Assembly: GCF_000717245.1 (NCBI RefSeq) | Contig: NZ_JNYQ01000015.1 | Location: 1 to 64,000 of the forward strand | Length of the DNA: 64,000 bases | Origin: Kitasatospora papulosa | GTDB lineage: Bacteria > Actinomycetota > Actinomycetes > Streptomycetales > Streptomycetaceae | Direction of reading: 5' to 3' | Shown: one piece after another, positions 25,643-33,696 of the stretch | How positions within the stretch are numbered: position 1 is the stretch's first letter | How the letters are laid out: the number at the start of each line of letters is the position of its first letter | Notes under the pieces: model-generated | The model's database searches: none | Told to the model about the DNA's origin: nothing | What the model saw: the letters and a program-made list of their open reading frames with translations, nothing else | Position numbers and translations under genes: made by a program

Positions 25643-26629
25643 ATGTCGATCACGGGTGGGGACGTCGTTGACCTCGGCAGGGGCCTGTACGCCTGGATGC
25701 CGCCGAAGCGGGGCTGGGGGCTGGCCAACTGCGGCCTCCTGGTGTCGCCGCGCGGCGCGCTGTGGATCGACACCCCCTACGACCCGGTGCTGGCCGGCCA
25801 GTTCCTGGTGGAGAGCCAGAAGCGGCTCCCCGACGGCGTGGACATCGGCCGTGTGATCGTCACCCATGCCAACGGGGACCACTTCTGGGGCGCCGGAGTG
25901 CTGCCGGACGCGGAGATCATCGCGACCCGGGAGGCCCGGGAGCACATCCACTACGACCCCACCCCCCAGCAGCAGCACGCCCTGGTGGCCGGAAGTGATC
26001 CGTCCACACCGCTCGGTTCCTACCTCGCCCGCCACTTCGGCGGCTTCGACTGGTCCGCCACCGAGGCGGTGCGGCCGACGACGTACTTCACCGGGGAGCT
26101 CGAACTGACCCTGGGGGATTTCGCGGTACAGGTGTCGTCCCTGCCGCCCGCGCACACGGCGGGCGACCTCATGGTGTACCTGCCCGCGCAGCGGACGGTG
26201 TTCAGCGGCGACGTGATCTTCTCGTCCACCTCCCGGCAGCCCGGGGACCATCCGGTCCACTGGTCGGGGCCCCTGGACAACGTGATCGACGCCTGCGAAC
26301 GCGTCCTGGCCACCGGGGCCGAGGTGATCGTGCCCGGTCACGGACCGGTGCTCGACCCGGCCGGGGTGCGGGAGCACATGGCCTACCTGGCCTACGTACG
26401 CGAGCGTGCCCACAGCCTCCACGCGGCGGGCGTGCCCGCGGTCGAGGCGGCCCGCCGGGTGATCGGTGAGGGCCGCTACCCGGCGCTCGGCCTGCCCGAG
26501 CGGCTCGTCGTCACCATCGGAAGCGAGTACCGCCACCTGGACGGCTCGGAACTCCCCGGAGTGCTCCAGGTGATGGCCGACGTGGCGGCCGTGGCCCACG
26601 ACGTGGCGTGTACGGGCGGGCCCGCGTGA
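25643..26629 (+). CDS. Metallo-beta-lactamase-fold hydrolase
   Basis: A 328-residue MBL-fold protein. Start ATG 25643 (MSITGGDVVDLG) lies 6 nt after CATAAT and has no ribosome site, suggesting a leaderless mRNA; the longer frame from 25544 is unlikely. The metal motif is THANGDHFWG, where the usual HxHxDH reads HxNxDH. Other ligands are in PPAHTAGDLMVYLP, VFSGDVIF and IVPGHGPV. The Asn variant is known in a subset of MBL hydrolases. The substrate cannot be named: candidates are thioesters, lactones or phosphoesters. A roughly 95-residue C-terminal helical extension follows the fold. Confidence 0.85.
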   Translation: MSITGGDVVDLGRGLYAWMPPKRGWGLANCGLLVSPRGALWIDTPYDPVLAGQFLVESQKRLPDGVDIGRVIVTHANGDHFWGAGVLPDAEIIATREAREHIHYDPTPQQQHALVAGSDPSTPLGSYLARHFGGFDWSATEAVRPTTYFTGELELTLGDFAVQVSSLPPAHTAGDLMVYLPAQRTVFSGDVIFSSTSRQPGDHPVHWSGPLDNVIDACERVLATGAEVIVPGHGPVLDPAGVREHMAYLAYVRERAHSLHAAGVPAVEAARRVIGEGRYPALGLPERLVVTIGSEYRHLDGSELPGVLQVMADVAAVAHDVACTGGPA

Positions 26630-26710
26630 CGGCCGGCCGGTGCGGCAGCCGGACGCCCGGCCGGCGCGTGGGCTGCCGGCGCACCCCGACAACAGAGACG
26701 CGGTGACGCC

Positions 26711-28153
26711 GTGCTGGGTTGGATCGTGGCCCTGGTCGCCGTGGCGGTGGCGACCTCGTCGGCCGTCCGTACGTATCAGGCCAGGCGGGAGGCGTACGGT
26801 GCCTCGGCCCGCGCGGAGCTGAACGAGCGGCAGGCCAAGGCGGCCGAGGCCCGCACCCTGGCCCTCACCGAGGAGATCCGCCAGCTCGCCCGCAGGCGGA
26901 TACCCGCCGCGGCCACCGCCCTGTCCCACCGGACGGCGCCCGTCCCCGGACTCCGGGAGGCCGCCGGCATCGACGGCGAGGCCGCCCGGCTGCTGGGCGA
27001 AGCCGTACAGGCCGCCCGCACGGCCGTCCTGGAAGAGCGCGGACGTGTCGACGCGGCGGCGAGATCGGCCATGCGCGGCACCTCGGCGAAGATCCAGTCC
27101 CTGCTGAACCAGTCGCAGCACCTGCTGCACGAGCTCCAGCACGAGTACGACGACCCCCGGATCCTGCAGCTCGACTTCCGCAACGAACTGGCCCTGCGCC
27201 GCACCCAGGCCACCGCCGTGCTCTGCGACGCCTGGCCCGGTCTCGCCCGGCAGAACTCCTCGCTCGTCGAGGTCGTGCTCGGCGCCCAGTCCCGCGTACC
27301 GGGGTACGAGCGGATCAAGGTCGCCAACCACCTGCGCCAGGAGAGGCTCGCCCTGGTCGCCCGGGCGGCCGAACCCCTCGCGATCGCACTGGCCGAGCTG
27401 CTGGCCAACGCAACCGCCTACTCCCACCCGGACACCGAGGTGCCGGTGACGGTCCAGCAGACCGCGGGGCGCGGTGCCCTGATCCTGGTCGACGACGCCG
27501 GGATCGGCATGGACGACGACGCCCTGGAACGGGCGCGCACGCTGCTGTCGGGGCCCTCCGAGGTGCTGCTCACCGAGCTGGGGGACCCTCCGCGGACCGG
27601 CTTCGCCGTGGTCGGCCGGCTGATCGCGCGCTACGGATTCAGCTGCCACATCGAGTCCTCGCCCTACGGCGGGATGCGTACGATCCTCCGCATACCGGCC
27701 CATCTGCTGACCGTGATGGACGACGACCGCGCCCTGTCCGTGCTCGCACCGAAGCCCGTGCACGCGCGGGGAACCGGAGCCCCCGAGCCCTCCGGACCGC
27801 AGGATCCGGCCGCGACCACCGGCCCCGTCGGGCACTTGCCCGCCGAACCGGTCGCGCCCACATCCGCCGAACCTGCCGAACCCGCCGGGCGCGCCCCGGC
27901 CGCCGAGGCCGAAGCGCCTCCGGCAGAGCTGCCCACCCGGCGGCGCAGAGCACGTCGGACGGACTCCCCGGAGCCCTCCACGACCCGGCCGCAGACGGTG
28001 GAGGAGCCCACGCTCCGCACGCCCGAGCAGGCCGGAGCAGCCTGGGCCGCCCTCCAGGAGGGCACCCTCAGCGGCAGGAAGGCGCCCGGGCCTCCGGCAC
28101 AGGCGCCGCCAGCAGCATCCCCATCGGACGACCTAGGAGACGACGAGACGTGA
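26711..28153 (+). CDS. cvnA: Conservon component A: membrane-anchored sensor-like ATPase
   Basis: A 480-residue histidine-kinase-like protein, first of a five-gene conservon. Residues 1-19 (MLGWIVALVAVAVATSSAV) anchor it in the membrane. Residues about 20-190 are helical, with no periplasmic sensor and no obvious phospho-acceptor His box. The HATPase_c domain shows the N box ELLANATAYSHPDT and G1 box DDAGIGMDDD, then GFAVVGRLIARYG. A Pro/Ala/Glu-rich tail of about 145 residues ends the protein. In studied conservons CvnA-D form a membrane-associated, GTPase-containing complex analogous to eukaryotic G-protein signalling. Start GTG 26711. The stop overlaps the cvnB start by 4 bp. Confidence 0.9.
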   Translation: MLGWIVALVAVAVATSSAVRTYQARREAYGASARAELNERQAKAAEARTLALTEEIRQLARRRIPAAATALSHRTAPVPGLREAAGIDGEAARLLGEAVQAARTAVLEERGRVDAAARSAMRGTSAKIQSLLNQSQHLLHELQHEYDDPRILQLDFRNELALRRTQATAVLCDAWPGLARQNSSLVEVVLGAQSRVPGYERIKVANHLRQERLALVARAAEPLAIALAELLANATAYSHPDTEVPVTVQQTAGRGALILVDDAGIGMDDDALERARTLLSGPSEVLLTELGDPPRTGFAVVGRLIARYGFSCHIESSPYGGMRTILRIPAHLLTVMDDDRALSVLAPKPVHARGTGAPEPSGPQDPAATTGPVGHLPAEPVAPTSAEPAEPAGRAPAAEAEAPPAELPTRRRRARRTDSPEPSTTRPQTVEEPTLRTPEQAGAAWAALQEGTLSGRKAPGPPAQAPPAASPSDDLGDDET

Positions 28154-28572
28154 GCACCACCCCCACCGCCGGTGATCTCGCCTGGGTGCTGACCCCCCTG
28201 CTGGAGCTGCCCGGCGTCCAGCACGCCGTGGTCGCCACCGGCGACGGGCTCGTCGAGGGCGCCTCGCCCGGCCTGGACCGGGCGTCCGCCGAGCGTGTCG
28301 CCGCGATGACGGCCACGCTGCACGCCGCGGCCCGTGCCTTCACGACCGCCTTCACCGAGGCTGAGTCGCCGCGCCTGGCCCAGACGGTCGTGGAGTCCGA
28401 CCTCGGCTTCGCCATCGTCGTACCGGCCGGGAAGAACACCACCCTGGCGCTCTTCGCCGCGCCCGACGCGCACCTGGGGAACATCGCGTACCAGATGCAG
28501 GTGCAGGTCACCGCCCTGACCCGCGCCATGCACGCTCCCACCCGCCAACCGGACGCTGCCACCCGGCCATGA
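28150..28572 (+). CDS. cvnB: Conservon component B: roadblock/LC7 protein
   Basis: A 140-residue roadblock/LC7 fold protein. The GTG start at 28150 lies in the GTGA overlap with cvnA. The sequence has the family pattern LAWVLTPLLELPGVQHAVVATGDG (split around residues 8-31), VAAMTATLHAAAR, and LGFAIVVPAGKNTTLALFA, then a C-terminal helix VTALTRAMH. Roadblock proteins act as GTPase partners, GAP-like or scaffold, and here should contact CvnD. Length is normal. Confidence 0.93.
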   Translation: MSTTPTAGDLAWVLTPLLELPGVQHAVVATGDGLVEGASPGLDRASAERVAAMTATLHAAARAFTTAFTEAESPRLAQTVVESDLGFAIVVPAGKNTTLALFAAPDAHLGNIAYQMQVQVTALTRAMHAPTRQPDAATRP

Positions 28573-28922
28573 CCCCCGGCCCAGGGCGCCGCCTGATTCC
28601 CGCCTACCTGGTCACCGGTGGCCGTTCCGCGCCCACCGGCCCCGCGCTCGACCGGCTCGCCGTGCTCATCCGTACGGAGTCGTCACTGCCGCCGGACACC
28701 GGTTCGGAGCAGCGCAGGCTGTGTGAACTCCTGGAACCGGGAGCCCTCACCGTCGTCGAATGCGCCGCCCATCTGGAACTGCCGGTCAGCGCGACGGTCT
28801 TCCTGGCCACGGACCTCGTGGCCGCAGGACACCTGCACGCTCGACCACCGATCCCCAGCGCCGGCGAGATCGCCCGGTCGCTCGTCGAGAGGCTGCTCGT
28901 TGGACTCCGTTCCCTCCACTGA
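28569..28922 (+). CDS. cvnC: Conservon component C: DUF742 protein
   Basis: A 117-residue DUF742 protein. The ATG at 28569 overlaps the cvnB stop (ATGA). It opens with RLIPAYLVTGGR, the DUF742 signature, and continues with a winged-helix-like part: LCELLEPGALTVVECAAHLELPV is split over residues about 50-73, then ATVFLATDLVAAGHLHARPP. It is the third constant gene of conservons. Its biochemical role is unsettled. The 3' end overlaps the proposed cvnD start by 23 bp. Confidence 0.92.
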   Translation: MTPGPGRRLIPAYLVTGGRSAPTGPALDRLAVLIRTESSLPPDTGSEQRRLCELLEPGALTVVECAAHLELPVSATVFLATDLVAAGHLHARPPIPSAGEIARSLVERLLVGLRSLH

Positions 28923-29514
28923 CCGGGGCGGCATCGGCTACCTGCCGAGCGCCGCCGAGACCCTGATGAAGCTCGTCGTCACGGGTCCGTTCGGCGTGGG
29001 CAAGACGACCCTGATCCGCACGCTGTCCGAGATCCCCACGCTGCACACGGAGGAGGCGATGACGCAGTCCAGCACGGGACTGGACGACACCGCCGGGCTC
29101 CCGGAGAAGACGACCACCACCGTCGCCATCGACTTCGGCCGGCTGACCGTCCAGGACGACCTGGTGCTCTACATGTTCGGCACGCCGGGCCAGGAGCGGT
29201 TCATCCCCCTCTGGGAGGACATCGCGCGCGGTGCGCTCGGGGCCCTCGTCATGGTCGACACCCGCCGCCTGGAGGACTCCTTCGCCGTCATGGACATGGT
29301 GGAGGAGCAGGGGCTCCCGTACGCCGTGGCCGTGAACCGCTTCCCCGACGCCCCCGCCCATGCGGACGAGGTCCTGCGCAAGCACCTCGACCTCGACCCA
29401 CGCACCCCGCTCGTGCAGTGCGACGCCCGTGAACGCCAGGGCAGCATCGACGCCCTGATCGCCCTCGCCGAGCACGCGCTGAACAGTCTGCCCGCGTCCC
29501 AGGAAGCGTCATGA
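28900..29514 (+). CDS. cvnD: Conservon component D: Ras-like small GTPase
   Basis: A 204-residue GTP-binding switch protein. TTG 28900 (reading MDSVPSTDRGG) is chosen because GAGAGG lies 7 nt upstream inside cvnC; longer frames cover all of cvnC. The P-loop GPFGVGKTTL, switch I TTTVAIDFGR and the G3 motif FGTPGQERF are present. The G4 NKxD motif is replaced by NRFPDA, as usual for CvnD/MglA-like GTPases. It is expected to cycle between GTP and GDP under CvnB and signal to the membrane ATPase CvnA. The stop overlaps the P450 start by 4 bp. Confidence 0.92.
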   Translation: MDSVPSTDRGGIGYLPSAAETLMKLVVTGPFGVGKTTLIRTLSEIPTLHTEEAMTQSSTGLDDTAGLPEKTTTTVAIDFGRLTVQDDLVLYMFGTPGQERFIPLWEDIARGALGALVMVDTRRLEDSFAVMDMVEEQGLPYAVAVNRFPDAPAHADEVLRKHLDLDPRTPLVQCDARERQGSIDALIALAEHALNSLPASQEAS

Positions 29515-30755
29515 CCCCTCCCGTGCCCGGCACCGCCCCCTCGCTCCTCGAACCGCTCGCGCTCTACGGCGCCGGCTTCGCCGCCGATCCGCACGGCCAT
29601 TACCTGACACTGCGCGCCCAGGGGCCGCTGGCCAGGGTTCGCATCGCCCCCGACGTCGACGCGATGCTGGTCACCGACTACCACGCGGCCGTCGACCTGC
29701 TGCGGGACACCGAGACCTTCACCAAGGACCCGCGCGCCTGGCAGGCGCGCGTGCCCGCCGACTCGCCGGTCCTGCCCGTGCTCGGACACCGCCCCACCGC
29801 CCTCTTCACCGACGGCGCCGTCCACGCCCGCTATCGCGACGCCATCAACGACACCCTCGCCCTGATCGAGCCGCACCTGCTGCGCGCGGAGGTCGCCCGC
29901 GTCGCGCAGCGGCTCATCGCCGGTTTCTCGGCCACCGGCACCGGCGACCTCATCGCCCAGTACGCCCGCGGACTGCCCCTGCACGTCTTCACGGCCTCCT
30001 TCGGCGTGGCCCCCGAGGACACCGAGCGGGTGGTCCGGGGAACGGCCGGGATGATGGACCCGATGGCGGACGCGACGGCGGCCTACGACGAACTCGTCGG
30101 CGTCGTCACCGCGCTCGTGGCCGAACGGCGCCGCCGGCCGGGCCGCGACCTCACCACGTATCTGCTCGCGCATCCGGCAGGTCTCGACGACGACGAGACG
30201 GTGCGTCAGATCACGCTCATCATGAGCGCGGGTCACGATCCGACGACCAATCTGATCGGCAACGCGCTCCTGCGGATGCTGAGCGACACCGGATACGGGG
30301 GGTCCCTGCACGGCGGCGCCATGACCGCGCACGAAGCGGTGAACGAGGTGCTCTGGCGGGATCCGCCGCTGGCCAACATGGGGGCCCACTTCCCGCGCCA
30401 CGACACGGAGTTCCACGGTGTCCCGCTGCGCGCCGGGCAGCTCGTACTGGTCTCCTTCGCCGCCGCCAACACGCAGTCGCCGCCGTCCTTCACGGACCCC
30501 GCGGTGCGTTCGGGGGACGGCGCCCACCTGGCGTGGTCGACGGGACCGCACCGGTGCCCGGCCAAGCAGCCCGCCCTGCTGATGGCGATGACCGCGATCG
30601 AGCAGCTCACCAGCCAGCTCTGCGATCTGGAACTGGCCGTCGAACCGGACGCGCTGGTGTGGCGACCGGGCCCCTTCCACCGTGCCCCGGCCCATCTCCC
30701 GGTGCGCTTCACTCCGCTCGACGCGGTACCCGAACCGGCCGGTCCGAACGTCTGA
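29511..30755 (+). CDS. cvnE: Conservon P450 (CYP157-like) without the EXXR motif
   Basis: A 414-residue cytochrome P450 translationally coupled to cvnD. The I-helix reads SAGHDPTTN and the heme loop STGPHRCPAKQ, with axial Cys near residue 349 and without the usual FGxG. The K-helix EXXR, otherwise almost invariant, is replaced by Glu279-Val-Leu-Trp282 in NEVLWRDPP. The same kind of loss is known for Streptomyces CYP157 enzymes, which are conservon-encoded, so this is a family trait and not a sequencing fault. Substrate and function are unknown. Spatial coupling to the GTPase module suggests its product or redox state feeds the signalling complex. Confidence 0.92.
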   Translation: MTPPVPGTAPSLLEPLALYGAGFAADPHGHYLTLRAQGPLARVRIAPDVDAMLVTDYHAAVDLLRDTETFTKDPRAWQARVPADSPVLPVLGHRPTALFTDGAVHARYRDAINDTLALIEPHLLRAEVARVAQRLIAGFSATGTGDLIAQYARGLPLHVFTASFGVAPEDTERVVRGTAGMMDPMADATAAYDELVGVVTALVAERRRRPGRDLTTYLLAHPAGLDDDETVRQITLIMSAGHDPTTNLIGNALLRMLSDTGYGGSLHGGAMTAHEAVNEVLWRDPPLANMGAHFPRHDTEFHGVPLRAGQLVLVSFAAANTQSPPSFTDPAVRSGDGAHLAWSTGPHRCPAKQPALLMAMTAIEQLTSQLCDLELAVEPDALVWRPGPFHRAPAHLPVRFTPLDAVPEPAGPNV

Positions 30756-30881
30756 GCGGTCATGGATCTCCTTCCGAACCGTGTCGGTGGTACGCCGAAC
30801 GGGTGAGGGACGAGAGAATTGCCCGATGAACAGCGAGCGCAGCCGGCGCACAGCCAACCGGCATACGGACGGGGTGGTCCT

Positions 30882-31289
30882 GTGAGCAGGTACGACAGGT
30901 ACGACAGATACGACCCCACCGACGAACAGTGGGAGGGGCTCGCGCAGGTCGTACCCCTGAGGGGCCGCAACGAATGGCCGTCACGGGTCGACCACAGGGC
31001 GGTCCCCGAACAGCGGGGGGCGGCGGAGCAGCGACGCCTGGTCGTCCTGCGGGTCCAGGTCTTCGCGGACGCGCGCGAGGTGGCCGAATACCTGGTGGCG
31101 CAGATTCCGGTCCTGCTGGACCTGACCGGCGCGGAGACCGATGTGGCCAAGCGGATCCTGGACTTCAGCAGCGGCGTGGTCTTCGGGCTGGGCAGCGGGA
31201 TGCACCGGGTGGACCGCAACGTCTTCCTGCTCGCGCCGGTCGGCATGGAGGTTGAGGGGGTCACCGCGGCGGGCGTACCTCAATCGTAG
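30882..31289 (+). CDS. SepF-like cell-division protein
   Basis: A 135-residue SepF paralogue. GTG 30882 begins the protein at an unusual RYD repeat (SRYDRYDRYDPTDEQWEGLAQVVPLRGR), which matches the genus-typical SepF-like start; GGGGTGG precedes it by 4 nt. The SepF core is LRVQVFADAREVAEYLVAQI, then ETDVAKRILDFSSGVVFGLG and the closing strand NVFLLAPVGMEV. SepF tethers FtsZ to the membrane. Streptomyces carries several paralogues, and this one lacks the long linker and obvious amphipathic N-terminal helix of the main SepF. It is therefore likely an accessory, sporulation-related copy, which is an inference. Confidence 0.85.
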   Translation: MSRYDRYDRYDPTDEQWEGLAQVVPLRGRNEWPSRVDHRAVPEQRGAAEQRRLVVLRVQVFADAREVAEYLVAQIPVLLDLTGAETDVAKRILDFSSGVVFGLGSGMHRVDRNVFLLAPVGMEVEGVTAAGVPQS

Positions 31290-31344
31290 GAAGGCCGTGC
31301 GGGCGGAACGGTTCGCCGCCCACGGCCGTGCGTACGGTCCGCTC

Positions 31345-32517
31345 ATGACTGTGATCTCCTCCGTACCGACGGCTCCGTCGCCGTCGGGCGCGGCCCGCCC
31401 GGCACGTCCCCTCGTCGGCGAACTCCGGCTCGACGCCTTCGCCTCGCACCGCCGCACCGTCATCCCGCTCGGGCCGTTCACGCTGCTCGCCGGAGGCAGC
31501 GGCACCGGGAAGTCGACCGCCCTGCGCGGATACGAGGCCCTCGCCCGGCTGGCCGCCGGCGATCCGCTGGAGGACGTCTTCCCCGAACCGGGGGCATGGG
31601 TACCGGAGCGGGCGGAGGCCGACGCGCAGGGGCGGCGCGGATTCAGGCTCGGCTGCACGGTCGAGGGCCCGGCCGGCCCGGTGAGACTGGACCTCGCCGT
31701 GCAGGCCGAGCCCGCCCTCCGCATCGTGGGCGAGCGGCTGACGGGCGGCGGGGAGACCCTGTTGGCCACCGCGCTGAGGGACCCCCGCCGCTCCCACGTC
31801 CAGGCCGCCTGGCACACCGCGGGAGCCGTGCCGGTGACACGGGCTCCCCTTCCCGACGACCGGCTCGGCACGGCGCTGCTGCCGCTGCGCGTCGCGGGGA
31901 CCACCGCCGGGCAGCTCAGGGTGCTGGCCGCCGCCGAACAGGTGGTGGTGGCCTTGCGCTCCGCCTTCGTCTGCGACCCTCGGCCGTGGCGGATGCGCGC
32001 GGCGGTGCCGGTGGGGGAGGGGCAGCTCACCTCGAGCTGCGACAACCTCGCCGACGTCCTCCACCGCACCCGAGGCCTCTGCGCCCAGCGGCACGCGAGA
32101 CTTGTCGCCGCGGCGGACACCGGGTGCGCGGGACCGGTGACGGGACTGACCGCCGAGCGTCTTCGGGACGGCACCGTGCGCGCCCTGGCCGGGCGGGGCC
32201 CCGGCCGCAGTACACCCCTCGGCCGCCTGGGCGACGGCGAACTCCGCTATCTCGCCCACGCCCTGGTGCTGCTGACCGGCCCGCAGGTGCTGGGGGTGGA
32301 CCCGGCGGTGGAGGTGCCGGACGCCATGCAGGCCCTCACGGTCCTGGCCGACGGGCTCGACCGGGATCTGGACGCGCGGCAGACCCGGGCGCTGCTGGCT
32401 CTCGCGGCGTCGGTCTGCGCGGACGGACACGTGCGCCTGCTGGGGACCGTCGGCGAGGCTGCAGCCGCGACGGCCCGGGGGACAGCCGGTACGACGGTGG
32501 TAGACCTGGGGCCGTGA
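31345..32517 (+). CDS. AAA/SMC-like ATP-binding protein
   Basis: A 390-residue ATPase of the RecF/SMC-like type. It opens with ELRLDAFASHRRTVIPLGPF, the usual start of this class, where a strand precedes the Walker A GGSGTGKST (residues about 51-59). A late signature-like LGDGELRYLAHALVLLTG (about residues 297-314) resembles the ABC/SMC C-loop, followed by a weak Walker B-like LGVDPAVEVPD in which the acidic pair is not canonical. There is no coiled coil, so it is not a true SMC. The stop overlaps the next gene start by 4 bp (GTGA), so it is co-translated with the MazG-like protein. Function is unknown; nucleotide-pool or DNA-repair roles are guesses. Confidence 0.75.
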   Translation: MTVISSVPTAPSPSGAARPARPLVGELRLDAFASHRRTVIPLGPFTLLAGGSGTGKSTALRGYEALARLAAGDPLEDVFPEPGAWVPERAEADAQGRRGFRLGCTVEGPAGPVRLDLAVQAEPALRIVGERLTGGGETLLATALRDPRRSHVQAAWHTAGAVPVTRAPLPDDRLGTALLPLRVAGTTAGQLRVLAAAEQVVVALRSAFVCDPRPWRMRAAVPVGEGQLTSSCDNLADVLHRTRGLCAQRHARLVAAADTGCAGPVTGLTAERLRDGTVRALAGRGPGRSTPLGRLGDGELRYLAHALVLLTGPQVLGVDPAVEVPDAMQALTVLADGLDRDLDARQTRALLALAASVCADGHVRLLGTVGEAAAATARGTAGTTVVDLGP

Positions 32518-32873
32518 CGGATCTGGATATTGCGCAACTGCAGCGGCGACTGGCCGACTTCGCGGCGTCCCGGCACTGGGAGCCCTACCACACCCCCAAG
32601 AACCTGTGCGCGGCGCTGAGCGTGGAGGCCTCCGAACTCCTGGAGATCTTCCAGTGGCTGACACCGGAGCAGTCGGCGAGGGTGATGGAGGACGAGGACA
32701 CCGCGTTCCGTGTCACGGACGAGGTCGCGGATGTGCTCGCTTATCTGCTGCAGTTCTGCGAGGTGTTGGGTGTCGACGCGCTGGCGGCGCTCTCGGCGAA
32801 GATTGACCGGAATGAGGCGCGTTTCCCGGTGCCGGACGGCGTCGAGCCGTCAGGTCGTCACTCTTCGGAGTGA
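32514..32873 (+). CDS. MazG-like nucleotide pyrophosphohydrolase
   Basis: A 119-residue all-alpha NTP pyrophosphohydrolase of the MazG/RS21-C6 (dCTPase) group. It removes pyrophosphate from non-canonical or excess nucleotides. GTG 32514 lies in the GTGA overlap with the upstream ATPase. The metal-binding pattern is complete: EASELLEIFQW (ExxE of helix 2) and VTDEVADVLAYLLQFCE (ExxD). The HTPKNLCAALSVE segment before it matches RS21-C6 proteins, which prefer modified dCTP. A housekeeping, nucleotide-sanitising role is likely. Confidence 0.9.
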   Translation: MTDLDIAQLQRRLADFAASRHWEPYHTPKNLCAALSVEASELLEIFQWLTPEQSARVMEDEDTAFRVTDEVADVLAYLLQFCEVLGVDALAALSAKIDRNEARFPVPDGVEPSGRHSSE

Positions 32874-32878
32874 TCGAC

Positions 32879-32905
32879 TTATGCACAATCGACTTCCTGT
32901 CCACA
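32879..32905 (+). promoter_or_regulatory. Pair of DnaA-box-like sequences
   Basis: TTATGCACA (32879-32887) and CTGTCCACA (32897-32905) lie in the same orientation 9 bp apart, in AT-rich DNA between the MazG-like gene and the next one. TTATNCACA and TTGTCCACA are DnaA-box forms, the latter typical of Streptomyces; the second copy here has one mismatch. This is too few for an origin and more consistent with DnaA control or titration. Confidence 0.45.
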
Positions 32906-33009
32906 GATTTCCGATTTCCTCTGGCATTCGTGTGCCATGACCCTCACTGTGGGTAATGAAGAGGTGAGCGGGTTCTTTGTACGGGTGGTCTCGGCGACGG
33001 GGGAATCGC

Positions 33010-33540
33010 ATGGAAGCGGAGCGACTGATCGCGGCGGGCCGGAGCGCGCTGGCGGGGAGCCGGGGAGTGCCGGCCGTCATGGCGGAGGCCTGGCAGGCCC
33101 AGGCGCTCGCCCGGGCGGTGGGCGGGCAACTGGCGCGGTACGGCCCGGCGGAGTTACGGACGGACGCGCGCGGACTCAGCGAGACATGCGCCCTGGGCAG
33201 TGCCGTGCTCGACCACCCGATGGTTCCGGCGGGGGGAGTGAGGGCGTCGCAGTTGACCGAAGTGGCCCATGTGGCACGGGCCTTGGCCGCTCTCGCGCTG
33301 CTCCTCGGTGAGGCGGGCATCGCCCTCGTGGGCGTCGCCTGCGGGACGGAGGAGGAAGGACTGTACTGGCAGTGCATCGAGTCGATAGACGCCGTCGACG
33401 AATCCGTGGACCGGGTGCAGAGCATGCTGAGACGGCTTGCCGAGCAGGAGCGCGAGCGTGACCGGCCGCCGGAACGGGAGCGGGACGGCCCGTTCGGAGT
33501 GGTTCACGGGCCGGCGGGTTTCGTCGCGGGTCAGCCGTGA
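33010..33540 (+). CDS. Conserved Streptomyces hypothetical protein (DUF6099-like)
   Basis: A 176-residue, mainly helical protein. Start ATG 33010 (MEAERLIAAGRSALAGSRG). Helices include AWQAQALARAVGGQLARYGP and VARALAALALLLGEAGIALVGV (split), then LYWQCIESIDAVDESVDRVQ and a charged tail rich in Glu and Arg ending in VHGPAGFVAGQP. No catalytic motif or membrane segment is certain, since the central Ala/Leu helix is amphipathic. I recall this family under a DUF6099-type name in Streptomyces, without a function. Two DnaA-box-like sites lie about 105-130 bp upstream. Confidence 0.8.
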   Translation: MEAERLIAAGRSALAGSRGVPAVMAEAWQAQALARAVGGQLARYGPAELRTDARGLSETCALGSAVLDHPMVPAGGVRASQLTEVAHVARALAALALLLGEAGIALVGVACGTEEEGLYWQCIESIDAVDESVDRVQSMLRRLAEQERERDRPPERERDGPFGVVHGPAGFVAGQP

Positions 33541-33696
33541 GCGGGTCCGCGGCCAGGTGACCGCCGGCGGAGAGCCGGCCGGGGATTCGCCGGGGGCCGG
33601 TCCCGAGGCGTAGCGGGAGAGGCGGGGGACGGCCCTCACAGGCGGAGAGGGGAGGGGAGACGAGGTGCGGCGGCTTCGAAGGTGCAGGATGGAGAC

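Noticed and set aside
26719..28572. 617-codon plus-strand frame overlapping cvnA and ending with cvnB
   Set aside because: Only its last 140 codons (cvnB) are real; the first part is Arg/Pro/Gly-rich and out of frame with cvnA.
30882..30925. GTACGACAG-like repeats at the sepF-like start, considered as an operator array
   Set aside because: They encode an RYD repeat and lie inside the coding region; similar starts occur in homologous proteins.
32879..32905. Chromosomal replication origin
   Set aside because: Only two DnaA-like boxes are present; a Streptomyces oriC has many boxes and lies between dnaA and dnaN, neither of which is here.
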